Positions 9,857 through 18,659 of a stretch of DNA of 64,000 nucleotides are shown piece after piece. The translations under genes and the position numbers were made by a program. A model generated the notes under the pieces. It saw only the letters and a program-made list of their open reading frames with translations, was not told where the DNA came from and did no database searches. Within the stretch, counting starts at the first letter, position 1. Every line of letters starts with the position of its first letter. The stretch covers positions 9,891,381 to 9,955,380 of the forward strand of contig CP036432.1 in NCBI GenBank assembly GCA_007753675.1. Direction: 5' to 3'. The DNA is from Stieleria magnilauensis (lineage in GTDB: Bacteria; Planctomycetota; Planctomycetia; Pirellulales; Pirellulaceae).

Positions 9857-9882
9857 TCAGTTGATTCAGTCATCCTAACGCC

Positions 9883-9909
9883 CTTGGATCCATCCCGATT
9901 GGATCCAAG
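9883..9909 (+). terminator. hairpin downstream of DUF1559 gene
   Basis: A perfect 9-bp inverted repeat, CTTGGATCC ... GGATCCAAG, with a 9-nt loop lies 26 bp after the stop codon. There is no T-tract, so if it terminates transcription it is not a canonical intrinsic terminator. Confidence 0.5.
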
Positions 9910-9924
9910 CGATGCGACGAACCC

Positions 9925-9961
9925 GTCTCGGTCGCCGGTGAGTATTCGCCACGACCGAGAC
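9925..9961. terminator. second hairpin downstream of DUF1559 gene
   Basis: A perfect 10-bp inverted repeat, GTCTCGGTCG ... CGACCGAGAC, with a 17-nt loop. Flanking GACGAA/TTCGTC would extend the stem with a small bulge. It could be a backup terminator, an RNA-processing structure or a protein-binding palindrome. Confidence 0.4.
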
Positions 9962-10167
9962 ATTCGTCATCTTCCCACCAAGATTTCCGCATCTGTCGCT
10001 AGTCGGGGTTTCTCCCCACCTTGCGGAAGCGATCGATTTGGTAGACGCTTAGATCCTGCGAGTTCGTGAAGAACTCGTGAAAATCAATGTTCGCTCGGTG
10101 CCAAGTTGTCTCCGATCCTGACGAACACTGAACGTTCAAACCACCAAAAATCCCACAGGGTGCCCAG

Positions 10168-10407
10168 ATGCTACGCAAGTTCACCACCGCCGCTTTCGCT
10201 TGTGCATTGACCGTTTCCATGATCGGTTGCGAAAAACCCGCCGACACCACCGACACGTCTGCCGAAGAAGCTGTCGAAGTCGTCGTCGAAGAGACCGAAG
10301 AAGCGGCAGTCGAAACCGAAGAAGCTGCAGAAGCCGCCGAAGAATCGGTTGAAGAGTCGGTCGAAGAAGCCGCCGAAGCAGTGGAAGAAGAAGCCGCTGC
10401 CGAGTGA
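10168..10407 (+). CDS. small Glu/Ala-rich lipoprotein, 79 residues
   Basis: The N-terminal signal (MLRKFTTAAFACALTVSM) ends in the lipobox MIGC, with the acylated cysteine at about residue 21. The mature part is almost entirely Glu, Ala and Val (EEAVE/EEAAE-like repeats) with almost no basic residues, so it is extremely acidic and probably helical or disordered. Conserved small acidic lipoproteins of this type occur in planctomycetes but have no known function. It stands alone, followed by two hairpins before the convergent sulfatase gene. Confidence 0.75.
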   Translation: MLRKFTTAAFACALTVSMIGCEKPADTTDTSAEEAVEVVVEETEEAAVETEEAAEAAEESVEESVEEAAEAVEEEAAAE

Positions 10408-10511
10408 TCGCGTCCGTTCTCCGACGACAACGTTCCGCGGTGCTCCAGGCTCCCGCCGAGCACCCGCGGACGCCCCACTTCTCGCATCCCAGATCGGATC
10501 GCAAACGAGCA

Positions 10512-10543
10512 GCCGGCGGTCAAGCGTAGCGACAACCGCCGGC
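10512..10543. terminator. hairpin between convergent genes
   Basis: A perfect 9-bp GC-rich inverted repeat, GCCGGCGGT ... ACCGCCGGC, with a 14-nt loop between the acidic lipoprotein gene and the end of the sulfatase gene. It could serve either direction. Confidence 0.5.
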
Positions 10544-10546
10544 GAC

Positions 10547-10575
10547 TCGACGGGCTGTCGATTTCAGCCCGTCGA
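10547..10575. terminator. second hairpin between convergent genes
   Basis: A perfect 10-bp inverted repeat, TCGACGGGCT ... AGCCCGTCGA, with a 9-nt loop, 14 bp from the sulfatase stop codon. It is probably the sulfatase terminator or a bidirectional one. Confidence 0.55.
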
Positions 10576-10589
10576 ACGATCACCGCCTC

Positions 10590-12122
10590 TCAGCGAAACG
10601 GCTCCTCCCGCGGCGGCCAGGCGTCGTAGTGCTCCGCCGTGTTGCCGGACCAGTACGGCGAAGACCCCCACAGCGGAACGGTCGGCAGCGCCGACTCCCA
10701 TTTCCCCAGCAGCCCAAACAGCTGCATCAGTCGCTCGGTTTCTCGATGCGACAAATCGTCCGACTCCCCGACATCGCTCGCCACACGAAACAGTTCCGCG
10801 GGGCGATGTGAGGGCCGGACGAGCTTGTCGGCACCATCCAGCACGGCCGCTTGGCCCTGCAACCGCCAGTACAATCGTCGTGGCGGTCCGGCACCACCGA
10901 TCAACTGCGGTAAAACGTCGATCCCGTCGTGCGGCCCCGCCAGATCGATCATCCGTTTTCGATTTCGTGCGTCTTCATGCGACATCGGTTTGGCCAGCGG
11001 CAATGCCTGCGCCCCCGCCGCGGCCATGAACGTGGGCAACAGATCCAACGCACTGACCACCGCATCGCAACGCTGGCCGGCGGCGATCTTGGCCGGCCAA
11101 CTCCAGATCATCGGCACGCGGATGCCGCCTTCGCGCAGACAACCCTTCACACCCCGCAGCGGCCCGTTCCAGCTGCCGTTGGTGGTCGCACCGCCGTTGT
11201 CGGAAAAAAACACCAACAGCGTGTTGTCCCACTGATCGGTCCGTTCCAGATGCTCACGAATCCGGCCGACACCGCGATCGAGTGCAAACATCATCGCAGC
11301 GTAGGTTTGCCGCTTCTTGTCCGGCAGATCCTTGAAACGCTCCAGATCCTCCGGCGTCGCCTGCATCGGGGTGTGAGGCGCGTTGTACGAGAAAAACACG
11401 AACCACGGTTGTGCCGGCTCGCTGCGGTCTTGCTGCTGGATAAACCGCAGTCCCTCGTCGGTAAAAAAATCAGTCAGGTAGTCGCTGGAAAATGATTCAA
11501 CCCGGGTCCCGTTGCGTTCGATCACATGGTTCATCGTCCCTGGAAAATAGTGGTGACTTCCCGTCAGCATGCCACAAAAGTGATCGAAGCCTCGCACGTT
11601 GGGATGGAACTCACCGCCCATACCGAGATGCCACTTGCCGATCAATGCGGTCGCATAGCCGGCGGCGCGCAAGTGATCCCCCAGCGTCTTTTCGCTCGGC
11701 GGCAGCCCCAGCAACTCCGGCCGAGTCGCGTAGTTGGACGCCGCCGCGTTCAAATTGCCTTCGTAGCCGAACCGTCGCGGATCACGGCCGGTCATCAATC
11801 CCGCACGCGACGGCGAACACACCGCGCTGGCGACATACGCCTGAGTGCACAGCACCCCCGAGTCCGCCAGACGATCCAAGTTCGGCGTGCGAAGCGTTTC
11901 GCTGCCCATACACCCCATGTCTCCGTACCCCATGTCGTCGGCAAGGATCACGACGATATTCGGCCGCGCCGAGTCCTCCGCCACCGCCGGCACACCCAAA
12001 GCCCCACACGCACACCAGACAATCGCGAAAACCAACCGAAACGCAATCAAGCGAATGAACAACAGCGAACACGTGCCAACCCATGATCCGCGCTGCGTTA
12101 ATTCCGTCTGTGTTTCACCCAT
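10590..12122 (-). CDS. secreted type I sulfatase
   Basis: The ATG at 12120-12122 has AAGG eight bases upstream and is preferred over a GTG nine bases earlier; the product is 510 residues. A long N-terminal export region (to about residue 48, AVAED) precedes the metal-binding start of the alkaline phosphatase/sulfatase fold, PNIVVILADDMGYGD. The active-site signature CSPSR at 102-106 carries the cysteine that is converted to formylglycine. FFSDNGGA and the ALIGKWHLG motif are further sulfatase hallmarks. Sulfatases are expanded in marine planctomycetes for attack on sulfated polysaccharides; the substrate here is unknown. It lies 39 bp downstream of a small exported protein gene on the same strand, so the two may be co-transcribed. 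Confidence 0.95.
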   Translation of the reverse strand: MGETQTELTQRGSWVGTCSLLFIRLIAFRLVFAIVWCACGALGVPAVAEDSARPNIVVILADDMGYGDMGCMGSETLRTPNLDRLADSGVLCTQAYVASAVCSPSRAGLMTGRDPRRFGYEGNLNAAASNYATRPELLGLPPSEKTLGDHLRAAGYATALIGKWHLGMGGEFHPNVRGFDHFCGMLTGSHHYFPGTMNHVIERNGTRVESFSSDYLTDFFTDEGLRFIQQQDRSEPAQPWFVFFSYNAPHTPMQATPEDLERFKDLPDKKRQTYAAMMFALDRGVGRIREHLERTDQWDNTLLVFFSDNGGATTNGSWNGPLRGVKGCLREGGIRVPMIWSWPAKIAAGQRCDAVVSALDLLPTFMAAAGAQALPLAKPMSHEDARNRKRMIDLAGPHDGIDVLPQLIGGAGPPRRLYWRLQGQAAVLDGADKLVRPSHRPAELFRVASDVGESDDLSHRETERLMQLFGLLGKWESALPTVPLWGSSPYWSGNTAEHYDAWPPREEPFR

Positions 12123-12161
12123 GAAGGCCACCTTGGTTGATGGAAAAACGGAATGTGCAGA

Positions 12162-12845
12162 TCATTGCTTCCCGACACGCTTAGCTGCATTGAAGCTGCC
12201 AAGGAGCACGCGCCCGGACAGTCGCTTCCCCCGATTGTTCGTGCCTGAAAATTGCTTGCCTGCTTCATCAAGCGTATTCGCATCGACCACGACTCCGTTT
12301 CGCGACCGCCACGTCAGCTTCAACGATCGACCCTGCAAGGTCCACGAAGCGTTCAAGTCCGGCGTGGAGGTTAAGATGGTGCCATCAGCTTGGAGGACGA
12401 TCTGGGTGCTGTTCTTGGTATTACCATCGACCGTTTGCTCTATCACGATAACAGGGCGGAAGTTTTCGAACCTCTCCATTTCAGCTCGCAATTGTGCATT
12501 CTCCTTCCGCAACCCAGGCAGCACCTTGCCGTCTTCTGATCGGCTATTGTCGACAGGTGTTGATGCGTCTGTTTGAAGGAACTTCGAGATTCGCTCAGTT
12601 TCCTTCAGATCTCCGTCCTTCGCAGCTTGTTCCAGCGCAGCTTTCAGCGACTCGCGGAGCGTTTCTGTAGCCGTTTCGAGATGCTCCTGCATGCTTTGCT
12701 GCAGAAAGTCGATTCGATCGGTGTACGTCTTGACCGCTTTTCGGGCCAGCGGTGATTTGAAATCGTCCAGTCGAATCGTCGAATCATCGGCGGCAACAGC
12801 TGACGCAAACACGCAGAGCACAAGGCAACGGTAGACACTGTTCAT
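12162..12845 (-). CDS. exported coiled-coil protein of unknown function
   Basis: The start at 12845 is chosen because GGAGG lies seven bases upstream and a signal peptide begins there (MNSVYRCLVLCVFASAVAADD); the longer frame to 12878 adds residues before the signal. The mature protein (about 205 residues) has a helical, coiled-coil-like part (roughly 30-130) with many Glu/Lys/Leu residues, then a small beta-rich C-terminal domain with repeated W/L/G positions (SWTLQGRSLKLTW). It lies directly upstream of the sulfatase. I do not recognise a named family. It could be a periplasmic scaffold or a binding protein. Confidence 0.65.
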   Translation of the reverse strand: MNSVYRCLVLCVFASAVAADDSTIRLDDFKSPLARKAVKTYTDRIDFLQQSMQEHLETATETLRESLKAALEQAAKDGDLKETERISKFLQTDASTPVDNSRSEDGKVLPGLRKENAQLRAEMERFENFRPVIVIEQTVDGNTKNSTQIVLQADGTILTSTPDLNASWTLQGRSLKLTWRSRNGVVVDANTLDEAGKQFSGTNNRGKRLSGRVLLGSFNAAKRVGKQ

Positions 12846-13224
12846 CCATTTTCCTCCATTGTGAGTTTCAGCAGGCATGAACTGCTTTGCGTCTCCACCA
12901 GTGTAGCAGCTCCCATCCCGAAGGGACGGGAAAGGAATTGCTGACTTGAAAAGCAGCGCGGAGCTCGCGTCTATTCGGTCGATGTCAATCGATTACCCTC
13001 GCCGGGAGATACACTGCGCGCCAACGGCGCCACACCGCAGAGCGGTGCCACAACAAAGCCCGGGGTCGCGAAGCGCACCCCGGGTGGTGGCTCCCTCGAC
13101 CCGGCGTCGCCGAAAAAATCAATAATTTTGGTAAGCGCGGGCGGGCGGGATGTCACTAACGGGGCACCGAAGCCGAACGTGTCGGCTTTCTGCTTTTCGT
13201 TTCCGGTTCGTTAGGGACGCTGCT
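12846..13224. other. intergenic region before the RTX-type gene
   Basis: About 380 bp between a divergent pair: the exported coiled-coil protein (minus) and the RTX-type protein (plus). It contains a GC-rich palindrome (13059-13084) and presumably the two promoters. No additional gene is supported. Confidence 0.5.
13059..13084. repeat. GC-rich palindrome
   Basis: A perfect 8-bp inverted repeat, CCCGGGGT ... ACCCCGGG, around a 10-nt loop. It lies between divergent genes, so a terminator role is unlikely; it could be a remnant of a repeat element or a binding site. Confidence 0.4.
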
Positions 13225-14190
13225 GTGACTTCTCGAAATTCTTCAACTCGTCGTTCTACCCCATCCCGTCGTCTGCAACCGCGTCGTTTGCGGGGCGAAA
13301 CCCTTGAAACCCGCCGCGTGATGGCCGCCGCCGTCGATCTGACGCCCGATGGTTTGCTGGTCATCGAAGGCGACGCCGATAACAACCGCATCTGGGTCGC
13401 GCAAAGTCGCAGCGGCGAACGATTGCGGGTCTCGATCGACGGCCGCACCAAAGATTTCCCGGCGGCCAACATCAGCCTGATGAAAATCTTTGCCGGCCCA
13501 GGCAACGACGCCGTCCGTGTTTCACGTCGCGTCGAAATCCCGACCCAGATTTTCGGCGGTGCAGGCCATGACCGGCTGGCCGCCGGCAGCGGACCAACCT
13601 TGATCGAAGGCGGCGACGGCCGCGACCGCATCCGCGGCGGCAAGGGCGTCAACGTGCTGTTCGGGGGTGCCGGCAATGATCGCATCGTCGGCGGCGCTTC
13701 GACCGATTACATCATCGGCGGTGCGGGCAATGACATTCTGCGGGGCGGCGCGGGCGACGATTGGATCTTCGGGGACGCCACCAATTCGTTGCCCGAAGGC
13801 GAGACCGATCCGCTGGAATACGCCAGACGGACGATGGATGTGAATCGTGGTGACGACATCATCCATGGGGGCCGCGGCAACGACATGGTGTTTGCCGGGC
13901 ACGGCAATGACCGGATCCGCGGAGGCGTCGGCAACGACTTCTTGCACGGCGGCGGCGGGAATGATCGCATCCGCGGGGAGCGTGGTGACGACGAACTGAT
14001 CGGGGGAGCGGGCAACGATGACCTTCGCGGCGGCTTGGGTGCGGACGTGATCCGTGCCCGTGACGGAGAAGTGGACGTCATCTTTGCCGATCGGCTCGAT
14101 GAGTTGTTCGTCGACGACATCGACCGCATTGTCCGCCGCGGTCACGGAGATTCCGAGGATGCGGGTGATGCACTGGCAGCGAGCGTCTAG
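13225..14190 (+). CDS. RTX-type calcium-binding repeat protein
   Basis: The likely start is the GTG at 13225, with AGGGA seven bases upstream; an ATG at 13150 is in frame but has no better support. The product is about 321 residues. The N-terminus is Arg/Ser-rich and ends RRLRGETLETRRVMAA, a leader typical of large secreted planctomycete proteins (LE-x-RR-hydrophobic). The rest is dominated by glycine/aspartate nonapeptides such as GGAGNDRI and GGRGNDMV, which form the calcium-binding beta-roll of RTX/hemolysin-type proteins. There is no toxin domain, so it is probably a small structural or adhesive surface protein. The ECF gene follows after 26 bp. Confidence 0.85.
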   Translation: MTSRNSSTRRSTPSRRLQPRRLRGETLETRRVMAAAVDLTPDGLLVIEGDADNNRIWVAQSRSGERLRVSIDGRTKDFPAANISLMKIFAGPGNDAVRVSRRVEIPTQIFGGAGHDRLAAGSGPTLIEGGDGRDRIRGGKGVNVLFGGAGNDRIVGGASTDYIIGGAGNDILRGGAGDDWIFGDATNSLPEGETDPLEYARRTMDVNRGDDIIHGGRGNDMVFAGHGNDRIRGGVGNDFLHGGGGNDRIRGERGDDELIGGAGNDDLRGGLGADVIRARDGEVDVIFADRLDELFVDDIDRIVRRGHGDSEDAGDALAASV

Positions 14191-14216
14191 AATGGCGGGC
14201 TAGCGACGGGCGGGAA

Positions 14217-14966
14217 ATGCGGGGGTCAGGCGTCCAGGATGGTGTTGCCGAGACGACCGGCTGGAAGCCGATCCCACATGTAACGACCGACGTCACTCCT
14301 TTCCCCGGGACACCCGAGACGATCGAGCAACAACGCCTCCCAACGCGCACCGGCATCGGCTCCGGCGACCGCAAGTCGTCGGAGCTTTCGGTCGTTGATG
14401 CGGAATTGATCGACGACCTGTTGAGCGGCAGCAGCGAGGCGTGGGAAAAACTGATCGATCGCTATGGGGCGTTGGTGCGAAGTCGTGTGGCGGACGTCGC
14501 GGCCGTGTTTCAAAGGGGCCGTGATTGGTCGACGATCGACGATGTGACCGCGGAGGTGTTTGCGACCTTGTTGGCTCGCGATGCCGCCGCCCTGCGAGCC
14601 TTTCGCAACCAAAGTAGTCTGGCGACCTACTTGGCCGTGATCGCCACCCGCGTGGCACGCCGCGTGATGGCAAAACTGGTGCGTCACGCGCATGGACAAC
14701 GTGATTCGCTGGACGATCTGGACGATCGGCCCTCGGCAGTCGATCCGGAATCGCTGCTGATCGACAGGGAAGAACGAGATCGACTGCTGACGCTGGTCGA
14801 TCGCCTGCCGCAACGGCAAAAAGACTTGGTGGTTGCGTTTTACCGGGAGCAACAAACGTACGCAGAAATCAGTCACCGATTCGACATTCCGATCGGTTCC
14901 ATCGGCACGACGCTTCGACGCGCCGAAGAAAGACTCCGGCAATGGATCGACGATGAAACCGAATAA
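14217..14966 (+). CDS. ECF-type RNA polymerase sigma factor
   Basis: The product is 249 residues from the only plausible in-frame ATG; the first ~50 residues do not align with a sigma domain and the true start could be later (a TTG at 14404). Region 2 is visible as EAWEKLIDRYGALV ... DDVTAEVFATLLA and the AFRNQSSLATYLAVIA stretch. Region 4 is the C-terminal LPQRQKDLVVAFYREQQTYAEI helix-turn-helix with IGTTLRRAEERLRQW. It overlaps the next gene by 14 bp. That gene encodes a membrane protein whose N-terminus may act as its anti-sigma factor. Confidence 0.85.
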   Translation: MRGSGVQDGVAETTGWKPIPHVTTDVTPFPGTPETIEQQRLPTRTGIGSGDRKSSELSVVDAELIDDLLSGSSEAWEKLIDRYGALVRSRVADVAAVFQRGRDWSTIDDVTAEVFATLLARDAAALRAFRNQSSLATYLAVIATRVARRVMAKLVRHAHGQRDSLDDLDDRPSAVDPESLLIDREERDRLLTLVDRLPQRQKDLVVAFYREQQTYAEISHRFDIPIGSIGTTLRRAEERLRQWIDDETE

Positions 14967-17043
14967 TTCCTTCAACCGCAAAACGCTATTGCAGCTTGTC
15001 CAGCGAAGACTCGACGGAGTCTCCGCGTCCGGGGCCGGCTCCGACGTCCGCGCTGACGATCACGGCGACGTCCTCGGTCGCGTCGTGCGTCAAGTGATGC
15101 ACGAAGTGACCGACGGCACGACACACTCGCGCGACGAATCCGACAGCGCCGTCCCCGTCCCCTTGCACGACGTTGCGGCCTACGTCGACGGCACGATAGA
15201 CGATCCGGAAAAATTGACGGCGATCACGGAAGCGGCAACATCCGATCCGGGATTGATGATGGAGATCGTTGCGGCGGTGCGCAGCCGCGGCGAAGCGAAA
15301 ACAGTGGGGCTGGCGCCAGAGTTGCGTTCGCGTCTGCTCGCGTTGCAACACGCCAACGCGTCTCCCACGGTCGTGGAGACCGCCAGTGATGAATCAACGT
15401 CAGCGGATCGCCCCGCGGCGCTGCCGTTGGTGCGGACGGACACGCCCGTCGCATCGGACACGCCGCGTTTCAGCCCCGTAGCGATGGGATGGTTCACCAC
15501 CGCCGCCGTCGTCCTGCTGGCGATCGGTTGGTGGGTTCGTTCGGGAATGCGTCCGACGAACGATCCGATCGCCGAAGACGGCCGACGAATCGAGGTCCCC
15601 GAACCGATCGTTCCCGACGAGAACGTCGACGCAGATCCATCGACCGGACAACCCGACAGGCAAGCTCCCCTGCTGGTCGAGCGTCCACAATCAACGTCAT
15701 CCGATCAGCATGGCGTTGCCGCGACGCCGGCCATCGAGCCGCCTTCGGATCTCGACCCCGCTGCCCTGCCGGACGGTGCTGCCCCGTCGGATGTCGCCGT
15801 CGCTTCTGATGGCCAAGCCGACGCACCGATGGCCGACACACCGCGTGTGGCGGTGGAACCCAAACCGGCCGCGGCGCTGACGCCCGGCACCGACACTGGA
15901 ACACCCACCCGCGACCGGCGTCCCAACGTCGGCCGGACGCCGCAAACGCTGGTCGCCCAGTGGAGCCAGATTGACGGCTTGTTGCTTCGCAGCGAATCGT
16001 CGGTGGGGGCGGCCGGTTCGTCCTCGAGCGAGTCCACGCCGGCAAGTGTGACGGTCGGCAGCGCGTTCGACTTGGCCGCCGAGGGTCCCGGTCGGGTGAT
16101 GAAGTTACAAACGCTACCGCTGTGTCGAGCCACGGCCGCGTTGGCCGGCGGCGGCGAACTGGTTATCGCCGCGGACACCGAAGTGGAATTGACGCCCGGC
16201 GGGACGATCCACCTGCTGCACGGTTCGATCGCGCTGTTGGGACTGCGTGAAAACATGGTCGTCCGGCTTGGCAGGAGCATCGCCAACAGCGTCTCGCTGG
16301 AGGGCGTCGCGTTGGACGGTCAAGATGGCGGCGATGTCGTCGTGCGAAAGACGGTCACCGGGATGGAGGTCGATGTGACGGGAACGCCGGTGAAGGTGAA
16401 CGACCAAGCGGTCGCCGATTCACGTTTGAAGCTGGAAGGCCCCTTGCTTGCCGTGGAACCGGCGGAAGAAGCACCCGAGCGGCTGCCGCGTTGGACACGA
16501 GAACGCGTGGACCGCATCGAAGTCGGGCGGAACGTTCTGGCACAATTGAGCGAGAGCACGGATGTCCGAGTCACGCTGATGCAAGCCCTCGCCTCGGGCG
16601 AGGTACGCGGCGACGCCGCCACGACGGTGCGTGCCTGGCTGGTGGCGGCCAGCGGCGACCAACTGCTGCGGCTGATCGGCGCCCCCGATCCGTTGCTACG
16701 CGAAGCCGCTTTGCGACACCTACGTACCGTCAGTCCGAAGGACCCCCGACACCAGCGGCTATGGCGTCGTTTGCAAGCCAATGGCAACAACGCCCGAACG
16801 TTCGCGACCGTCCGATCGTTCTTCGTCGACCTGTGGTCCGGCCGTCGACCCAACGCGACCAAACGCGAACAGTTGCTGCGGATGCTGCAAGCATCCGATC
16901 CCGCGGCGCGGGCGACGGCGAACTATTTACTTCGTTCGTTCTACGGTCCCGGTCCGCGATTCGACTTGAATGCCTCGGCCGCGGCGCGGACGCGTGCCGT
17001 GGCCGCTTGGCGGGCGGTGATCCATCGCGTGGATCAGCGGTGA
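14953..17043 (+). CDS. membrane protein with FecR-like domain, putative anti-sigma partner
   Basis: The ATG at 14953 overlaps the ECF gene end by 14 bp; earlier in-frame starts lie inside the sigma gene and are less likely. The product is about 696 residues. Residues 1-125 form a cytoplasmic region containing VPLHDVAAYVDGTID, which resembles anti-sigma N-termini. One membrane segment (about 178-195, TTAAVVLLAIGWW) follows. A long Pro/Asp-rich linker leads to a FecR-like beta domain (about 380-500; GGELVIAADTEVELTPGG, LHGSIALLG). The C-terminal ~150 residues are helical and resemble HEAT-like repeats. The arrangement suggests signal transfer from envelope to ECF factor, as in FecR/FecI systems; this is inference. 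It ends 3 bp before the convergent HtrA gene. Confidence 0.75.
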   Translation: MKPNNSFNRKTLLQLVQRRLDGVSASGAGSDVRADDHGDVLGRVVRQVMHEVTDGTTHSRDESDSAVPVPLHDVAAYVDGTIDDPEKLTAITEAATSDPGLMMEIVAAVRSRGEAKTVGLAPELRSRLLALQHANASPTVVETASDESTSADRPAALPLVRTDTPVASDTPRFSPVAMGWFTTAAVVLLAIGWWVRSGMRPTNDPIAEDGRRIEVPEPIVPDENVDADPSTGQPDRQAPLLVERPQSTSSDQHGVAATPAIEPPSDLDPAALPDGAAPSDVAVASDGQADAPMADTPRVAVEPKPAAALTPGTDTGTPTRDRRPNVGRTPQTLVAQWSQIDGLLLRSESSVGAAGSSSSESTPASVTVGSAFDLAAEGPGRVMKLQTLPLCRATAALAGGGELVIAADTEVELTPGGTIHLLHGSIALLGLRENMVVRLGRSIANSVSLEGVALDGQDGGDVVVRKTVTGMEVDVTGTPVKVNDQAVADSRLKLEGPLLAVEPAEEAPERLPRWTRERVDRIEVGRNVLAQLSESTDVRVTLMQALASGEVRGDAATTVRAWLVAASGDQLLRLIGAPDPLLREAALRHLRTVSPKDPRHQRLWRRLQANGNNARTFATVRSFFVDLWSGRRPNATKREQLLRMLQASDPAARATANYLLRSFYGPGPRFDLNASAAARTRAVAAWRAVIHRVDQR

Positions 17044-17046
17044 CCA

Positions 17047-18435
17047 CTAGTTGACGTCGGTCAGTTGGACTTCGGTGCGATAGCGTTTGCCGTCGCGGTA
17101 GATGATCATCGGGACCACCGAACCGATCGGGGTCAGTCCGACTTGGGCGACCAAATGGTCATCGTTGTCGACCTGGCTGCCGTTGAATTCGACGATGATG
17201 TCGCCGCGTTGCAAGTTGGCCTTGGCCGCCGGCGAACCATGCCGAACCCCTTTGACCTTGGCACCGCCGGAGGCGACGGCTTGCAAGGGTCCCAGGTCGG
17301 AAACGGTGAAATCGGGTTCCAGGGTCACACCCAGATAACCGCGACGCAACCGTCCATGGCGGATCAGCTCGTCGGCCACTTGGACGGCCATGTTGATCGG
17401 GATGGCGAAACCGATGCCTTCGCTGCCGCCGCTGCTGCTGGCGATCGCGGTGTTCAACCCGATCACTTCGCCGCGAAGATTTAGCAACGGGCCGCCGCTG
17501 TTGCCGGGATTGATCGCGGCGTCGGTTTGAAAGAAATCTTGCAGATCGATCTTTTGGTCGCCCAACGACAGGTCACGCCGTCCCTTGGCACTGAGGATGC
17601 CGAACGTGACCGAATGACTGAGCCCAAAGGGGCTGCCGATCGCGATCGTGAAGTCTCCGATGTTGACCAGATTACTGTCGCCGGTTCGGGCCGGTGGAAG
17701 CCGCAAATCGGGGACCTTCATGACGGCCACGTCGGTGCTTTCATCGGAGAGAATGCGTGACGGATGGTACTGGCGACCGTCGGCGCTGCGGAGCAAGATT
17801 TCTGCGGGCTGCGATCCCAGAATCACGTGCCGATTGGTCAACACCCACACCCCGTCGGCCGTGTCGATGACGACTCCGCTGCCGGCTTCATCGTAGGACT
17901 CGTACTGCCCGCCCTTGGTCTCGGTCTTGTGGGCTTCGATGTGAATGACACTCGGTTTGACGAGCTGAGACACTTTTCGAACGAGATTGCCCAGCCGATC
18001 GAACGCATTGAATTCGTCGGCCAATTCCCGAAACAACGCTTCACGTCGCGCCTGAATGGATTGGGCGGTGGGGACCGCGTCGCCGAGTTCGGATGCCGAG
18101 TCGATCGTCGGTGAATGTTGAGGCGACGCCCCGGGGGACGGAGCGAGCGAGGGACGCAGGGAACGAATCGACGCCGACCCCGATGCGCGAGGATTGCCAT
18201 TGCTTTCGATCGACGCGCTCGCCGGCGTGCGCTGCGGTGTCGCGTTGGACTGTGCGGCTCGTGTCGGAGCATAGCGACCGCCGCCGCCATAAACGTCTTG
18301 GGCGGACGCCGTCGTGGACATGAAATGCGTTGAACACATCCAGGCGAGTGCCGCACCGGAGAGTGTGATCGCAAGTCGTCGAGGATTGCGCACACGACAT
18401 CGTGTGCGTCCGCTGGGTTGGGAGAGGTCGACCAT
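17047..18435 (-). CDS. HtrA/DegP-type serine protease with PDZ domain
   Basis: A 462-residue protein with an N-terminal membrane/signal segment (about 21-45, ending TTASAQD). A Ser/Ala/Pro-rich linker and a helical stretch of about 70 residues precede the trypsin-like domain. The catalytic triad is H203 (LTNRHVI), D235 (STDVAVM) and S313 (NPGNSGGPL). One PDZ domain occupies about 345-455 (HGSPAAKANLQRGDIIVEF). It should act in the periplasm or on the envelope in protein quality control. It lies 224 bp downstream of the DksA-type gene on the same strand and converges with the FecR-like gene. Confidence 0.94.
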   Translation of the reverse strand: MVDLSQPSGRTRCRVRNPRRLAITLSGAALAWMCSTHFMSTTASAQDVYGGGGRYAPTRAAQSNATPQRTPASASIESNGNPRASGSASIRSLRPSLAPSPGASPQHSPTIDSASELGDAVPTAQSIQARREALFRELADEFNAFDRLGNLVRKVSQLVKPSVIHIEAHKTETKGGQYESYDEAGSGVVIDTADGVWVLTNRHVILGSQPAEILLRSADGRQYHPSRILSDESTDVAVMKVPDLRLPPARTGDSNLVNIGDFTIAIGSPFGLSHSVTFGILSAKGRRDLSLGDQKIDLQDFFQTDAAINPGNSGGPLLNLRGEVIGLNTAIASSSGGSEGIGFAIPINMAVQVADELIRHGRLRRGYLGVTLEPDFTVSDLGPLQAVASGGAKVKGVRHGSPAAKANLQRGDIIVEFNGSQVDNDDHLVAQVGLTPIGSVVPMIIYRDGKRYRTEVQLTDVN

Positions 18436-18659
18436 CGGAAAAGCTTCAACAGAGAGAGGGAGGTTCGACGGGGAGGCGTCGCATTGTACGCATCGTCGTT
18501 TTGCGGCAAGGAACTTTTCGTCAGTCCGGTTCGCTATCCCTCGTCCGGCGAGAAGTCAGAATCGTCATCGCCCGCGCATCAAAAAACGGCCGAATGATTC
18601 GACTTTCATCGAAGCATCTCGGCCGTCACAGCAGGCCGCAATGGTCACAACCGATACGG

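Larger units (their letters stand above)
9857..10167. other. intergenic region with two hairpins
   Basis: Between the DUF1559 gene and the Glu-rich lipoprotein gene (both plus strand). The first 105 bp hold two strong inverted repeats, listed separately. The rest should contain the promoter of the downstream gene, but no clear consensus was seen. Confidence 0.6.
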
